64,000 nt of DNA from Mugil cephalus (taxonomy: Eukaryota > Chordata > Actinopteri > Mugiliformes > Mugilidae), in contig NC_061774.1 in assembly GCF_022458985.1 (NCBI RefSeq), positions 20,678,697 through 20,742,696 on the forward strand, written 5' to 3'. Position 1 is the first letter of the stretch; each line of letters begins with the position of its first letter. Shown piece after piece: positions 59,801 to 64,000 of the stretch. The translations under genes were made by a program, and so were the position numbers. The notes beneath the pieces are model-generated. The model was not told the origin of the DNA, made no database searches, and saw only the letters and a list, made by a program, of their open reading frames with translations.

Positions 59801-62426
59801 AGCTGCAAAAACGAGGCAAACAAAATGAATTTAAGAAAGCAATGTGCGGCTGCCTTATCAGAACCAAAAACTTGCAAATGAGGGTATAGATTTTACAGTC
59901 GGAAGTGAAGGTGTTTTGCAGGTTTTTGCATGTACGGTGACTCAGACACTATAAATGTGTATCACTGTCTAGAAATCCCCATCAGTGTGGATTATTAACA
60001 GAGGATGACTTAAGTGGACAGTTAGCTGGCATTCAAGAGAAACGGTAGTTTCAGTCCTTGTTCATGTAAGTGTGCATGTGTGTGTGTGTTTGTGTGTGTG
60101 GTGGGTATCACAGAAACTCAAACAGTCTTGGTATCTGTGTGCTACGTGTTGCCCTGTAACAGTTTTTCAAGGACGTCAAGGTACAAAGCAAACACTGGAC
60201 AATGCAGCTTTTCTTCAGCTGGCCAGGACGCTGGTACACTCAGACTCCTTCATAAACAGACGCACGTTTCAGAATGAAACGTTAATATTTTATTGCAGAA
60301 ACTCCAGGAGGACTTAGAATTAGTTTACTCCACAGTTTGAGTATCGTGGACATACCTGTGGGTTAGTTGTAAAAACATAAATGTGACTTAAAGACTTAAA
60401 AATATCCTAATAATAATGAAGCAGTTGTGTTTATTGTGTCCATGAATGCCCTCCTCTTTTATGACCTTAACTTTGGGGACATTTGTGAAAGCTGTTGTGA
60501 CATGTTTGATAATTTAATTTTGCTGCAGCAGCCTATAGCATTGCTGCCAACTCTCAAGCGATCGGCATGAGAGTCACGCACTCACGCCCCAACTCCCATT
60601 CCTCACGCATTTCCAGAAATTTAGCCAAGCGACCGCCCTAGTCACCTCCGACTGTCTGACATTTTGAGTTTGAATATGAACTATAAAATAAATATCTCTA
60701 TGAAGTAGGTGTTGTAATGATTGGATGACGACCCTGCCAATCAGTTATCCCTCTCTATCTTATATTTTATCTTTATTAAGACTGGATTCTGCAGGTAAGA
60801 TTGCAGTAATGTGACTTTACTTGGATCCCATCTGTGTAAAAATATTAATATAAATAAATATATTGGGTTTATAAGTGTTCTTTACAGAATTATTATGCGT
60901 GTGAGGGAAGTGTTGATATTCCCAACAGCTTCATTTTCTCATAATACGTTTGCATTTCCTATAGCTAAACTTAACTGGATGCTAGCTTGCTACAAAGTTA
61001 GCCTTAGAAGTCTCTAGACGTCAACAGTTTTCTAGAAGTTGTGTCCTAACTCCTATTGGCCAGTGCCAGTTGTTTCATAATTGTGTACATAATTCAAACT
61101 AACTGTAATCACAAGCTTAAAAGAAGTTTGAAATAAGAAATGCAGCCAACAAGCTAATGTTAACTTCATGTATTTGCTAGTGTTAGCATGTTGGCTACAC
61201 TAGCATCTGTCTTCTATAATAAAAAAGGTACCAAATTACCATTTTCTGTTTCTAATCACTAAGTCAAATGACTTTAGTTTGGTGACGAATATGCTAAATC
61301 TGCAGGATAGCCGATGCTATCAATTAGCATGTCAAATTCAGGCAGCTTTGAGGACGCCACAGATTAAATTTTATTGTTTCTGTAGCTTAAAACAAATTAA
61401 ACATTTACAAACTTTATCTGTAAATTCAAAAAATAAATGTTGTGTTTCTCAATCAGAATTATACCCTGGCAAATGGAGAAGCAAAATAGCATTTTTTTAA
61501 AAAAATAGCATGATAAAATACATGTAAAACTAAAAATTATATGGATATTTAAAATGTGAAGAAACAAATATTTAGAAAAGATGATATGGAGGAATGAGAC
61601 GGGGTTTGCTTTTCACAGATTAGGACATAAATGATAGTAAACATAATCCTGTTTGAACTACCACTAAAATGACACCCACTTTTTTTTTTGTCCTGTGAGC
61701 AACAATGCAGCATTTGCATTTTCAACAAAACGTTACGTTGCGGTAACTTAACACCCATTGCTATATCAATCCTTGCATAATGCGTTTGTATTTGGCTCTG
61801 AAACAAACCCCCGTTCTGCTTATCAAACAGGCAGCCGAGCTCAAAGCGAGGATTAAAGTCGGAAGATCTCCATCACATTGTTTTCCATAACAAATTCTGT
61901 TTATGCCAATTAACGCGTTACAAACTCCTACAAAGCCTACATGCATGTGCTGTTTTCCTTGAAAATGGTTTTTATATTTGCACTGATCATCGAAGGCTGG
62001 CTGCTCCAAACACGCTGTCTCATCTATAGACAGGCCACAAATCAGTGCTCCTTCGTCTTCCTCTGTATTTTAGCTGCAGGAGAAAGTTTTCCCTTTGAGT
62101 AAATCCCCTTAAGGAGCTGTTTAATTCTCACACCCCTGCAGCTTAGTGGAGCGGTTTCCCTGGAGGTCAGTCTGCCCGTCTGGATCTCATGTCTTCCCGT
62201 TTTAGCCTGTTGTTGTGACACATACTTGTTCTCTGTCTGCTTTCCTATCATCAGCCAGTCCTTTTATTTTTCCTTGTCAGAGTTATAATCTCTCAGCTGC
62301 GCCAGCCTGAACGCTCACATGTACCACATTACACTTAACTATGGATCTGCAAAGTAGGTTTGAGTAAACGTGTTATCTTATTCAGCAGTATTTTTACATT
62401 CAGTCCTAATGTGTAATCCCATTTGG

Positions 62427-62457
<31 letters not shown>

Positions 62458-63972
62458 ATATATACACACCAGATCAGCTGAGATCGCCGTGTCTTACGAG
62501 CTCTGTTCATGACAGCGGAGAGAGACTCTCACTCTTGAACTCACTAAAAGTGTCAAACTGCAATTCTTATAATTGTTAATTATCTTCATTTAGTCTCACA
62601 GTCACATCCTTTATGTCTCTTTCCTGTCAGAGGTCAGGAGCCCGTGTCATCCCAGAGGGATGTAACATTTCCTTGAATCAACTTTTCTCCTAGCAATATC
62701 TAAAAACCGAAAGTCCCACTTTTGTCTATATTTACCTGCAGTGACTTCACTTTCCCATGGATGCTGTCCTGAGATGCCCCGAGAGCCTCGTTTGCCTCTG
62801 ATGAGTCCGAAACAAAGACGGAGTCGTGTGACAAGGCCTTGCTGCCCAGACTGATCTTTGACCTACGGGAAACGGGAAGAAGAAGTGATGTTTTCACGGC
62901 TTTTTAAAATAAAAAAAGACAAAAGAAAAAGGATTTATTACGATGTTAGGCGCCCCAAAATGTAGGACTCTGTTCACCTTACGTGTGAAATCCTGTACTG
63001 TAATTCTTTCTGCTGGCGGCGCTAAAAATTTTAACTAGATATATCCTGTGACACAGATGAAGAGCAGACAAGAAAGGAAGTGGCACGGCTTAGAAAAACA
63101 AAGGAATTGAGGGATTGTCCACAGGAAGATTCATTCCACCGCGTGTTACAAAAACAGGAAGCCACGAGCCACCACCGAGGTGAGTTTGGCAGCACAGGAG
63201 ATGGATGTTAAAACACAATCTTCCTTTCTCAAATTAACTCCTTTCATTCTTTTTTTTTCTTACAAGAGAAAATATGTTTATCTGACTGGATGGAGGACGT
63301 TGGGTATAAACATACTGGGCTACAAATTTTAACTGCCATTTGTTCTCGGTCTTTATTAGAGTTATATCTACCCATGTAGGAGCTGCCACCATCCACAAAC
63401 ATTCATCAACCTTGGCTTCAGTTGTAGAGATATATTGTGTATGTTAGAGATTTTGATATTATAGATGCTTTTCCAACTGTTTAAATGCATTTAAGAGGGA
63501 AAAATTGACACATTTGCATAAAAAACACATAATAAAAAGATAAAGATGTTGTCACTAAGACAAGTACGATGTATATGCAAATGAAAACTAAAGGAAAAAG
63601 GTGCAATAGCATGAAATTATAATAAAGTCAGTACAAATTTCTACCACCGTAAGCATCCTCTAACATATTAAAAGCTAAAGTGAAAGGATATTAGATGCAG
63701 AATTTGATACTGTTGGACACAAAAATACTTGAAGCTCGAAGGGGGTATCTGACCTCTCGCCAGGAACTAACAGTAAGTGTCAGATGTGTGCTCTTACCCA
63801 GAGCCCTTATCCTTCTCGGATCGGGTGAGCGTGTTGTTCTCCGATGCTTTGCTGACATTGTCGGTCGACTGGCTGGCCTTGAGGCCAGCGTCCGCCCCTG
63901 CAGGCGACGGCTCCTTTCTCTTCTTCCTCGCGAAAAACCTCTTGAACGTCTGGAACTTGGACTTTTTCTTCC
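46341..63972 (-). CDS. kiaa1210: CRACD/KIAA1210-family actin regulator, 5' end beyond the window
   Basis: Fourteen exons on the minus strand join in frame to 1306 residues plus a partial first codon: 63972-63798, 62862-62736, 59802-59662, 59555-59496, 55817-55662, 54717-54603, 53860-53542, 53458-52900, 51260-49949, 49797-49700, 49204-49042, 48901-48783, 48135-48042, 46825-46341. In order: the family N-terminal block KSKFQTFKRFFARKKRKE, the SHDSVFVSD and SQDSIHGKVKSLQ motifs, LDNSAAKHKLGLRHK (capping-protein-interaction-like), a huge Glu-rich region (exons at 53.8-49.9 kb), KARFNVSPAWQR, SNPFGVRLRKT, SPSWISMAKQKQKIYKE, a Pro-rich stretch, and the C-terminal PPWMALAKKKAKAWSE. CRACD (KIAA1211) is known to bind capping protein and promote actin assembly; mammalian KIAA1210 is an acrosomal protein. 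The paralogue is inferred from linkage to lonrf3, as on human Xq24. CRACD or CRACDL remains possible. Confidence 0.9.
47977..48012. repeat. (TG)n microsatellite beside an exon
   Basis: An interrupted TG run ends about 30 nt from the splice donor of the exon at 48042-48135 of the CRACD-family gene. On the transcribed strand it is a CA-rich intronic tract, a kind of sequence that can bind hnRNP L. Confidence 0.8.
48494..48680. mobile_element. Tc1/mariner-like derivative fragment
   Basis: The left end TTTACACCGATCAGCCACAA is the intact terminus of the family also seen at 282 and 25433. The interior GGACCTGGCATTTGTTTGG and CCACCCACCTAGACCAGACC corresponds, inverted, to the element at 24968-25433. 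The other terminus is missing or degraded. It lies in an intron, about 100 nt from the exon at 48783-48901. Confidence 0.65.
53695..53750. repeat. CTC/GAG triplet tract inside a coding exon
   Basis: On the coding (minus) strand this is a nearly pure GAG tract with two GTG interruptions, encoding a run of Glu with two Val. It sits in the acidic region of the CRACD-family gene. Triplet length changes would keep the frame. Confidence 0.85.
56533..56595. repeat. Short inverted repeat with transposon-end sequence
   Basis: ACCAGTCAAAAGTTTATGAA at the left and the inverse of GTACACTACCAGTCGACGGT at the right, with GGTGTGTCCAAACC between them, look like the two ends of an almost completely deleted Tc1-like element. 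A related end is at 2309-2345. Confidence 0.45.
56837..56890. repeat. (CA)n microsatellite
   Basis: About 54 nt of CA dinucleotides with single GC and AG interruptions, in an intron of the CRACD-family gene. Confidence 0.9.
58171..58198. repeat. (GAT)n microsatellite
   Basis: Nine GAT units in an intron of the CRACD-family gene. The surrounding 4 kb between the exons at 55817 and 59496 holds no other recognisable feature. Confidence 0.9.
60536..60640 (+). repeat. Transposon end fragment
   Basis: ATTGCTGCCAACTCTCAAGC followed by CATGAGAGTCACGCACTCAC resembles the end of a dispersed fish DNA transposon with a TTGCCAACTCTC start. The second end was not located with confidence. It lies in an intron of the CRACD-family gene. 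Confidence 0.35.
62428..62466. repeat. (TA)n/(TG)n compound microsatellite
   Basis: TA units, then TG units, then TA and CA units, in the intron between the exons at 59802 and 62736. Purely simple sequence. Confidence 0.85.
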
Positions 63973-64000
63973 CTGGAGGTGACAGAAAAATTAAACCTCA

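Overview
The window is vertebrate nuclear DNA, almost certainly from a teleost fish. Five protein-coding genes are split into many short exons with GT-AG or occasional GC-AG introns, and the spaces between them hold fish-type debris: Tc1-like, hAT-like and piggyBac-like nonautonomous transposons, an L2-type LINE tail, and many CA, TA and GAT microsatellites. There are no operons, CRISPR arrays or bacterial features.

Layout from left to right. About 0-1.5 kb holds a possible 3' end of an upstream gene and a Tc1 remnant. smim19 (minus, coding 2006-4249) makes a one-pass small membrane protein. fam199x (minus, coding 7637-13673) has a complete seven-exon coding region. Its 3' UTR is interrupted by a hAT-like element only 15 nt after the stop codon, and a second element is nested inside that one. 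commd5 (plus, coding 16140-19859) is divergent from fam199x and encodes a Commander-complex subunit. A transposon-rich 6 kb follows. lonrf3 (plus, coding 26078-33734) encodes a TPR/double-RING/LON-domain protein. About 12.5 kb of gene-free, repeat-rich DNA follows. Last is a large CRACD/KIAA1210-family gene (minus, coding 46341 to beyond 63972), whose 5' exons lie outside the window.

The genes are independent vertebrate loci and do not form one pathway. There are loose functional links: commd5 in endosomal recycling, lonrf3 in ubiquitin signalling, and the CRACD-family protein in actin regulation through capping protein. The neighbourhood is informative. In human, FAM199X, LONRF3 and KIAA1210 all lie on Xq, whereas SMIM19 and COMMD5 lie on chromosome 8. 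The fish segment therefore mixes two human linkage groups.

I did not find a previously undescribed biological system. The most notable observations are two GC-AG introns in neighbouring divergent genes, a transposon at the very start of the fam199x 3' UTR, several cleanly bounded MITEs, a subfamily of Tc1 deletion derivatives sharing an internal sequence, and a recognisable capping-protein-interaction-like motif in the CRACD-family gene. Exon coordinates were derived by hand from splice signals, reading-frame continuity and remembered vertebrate orthologues. They were not tested against transcripts.
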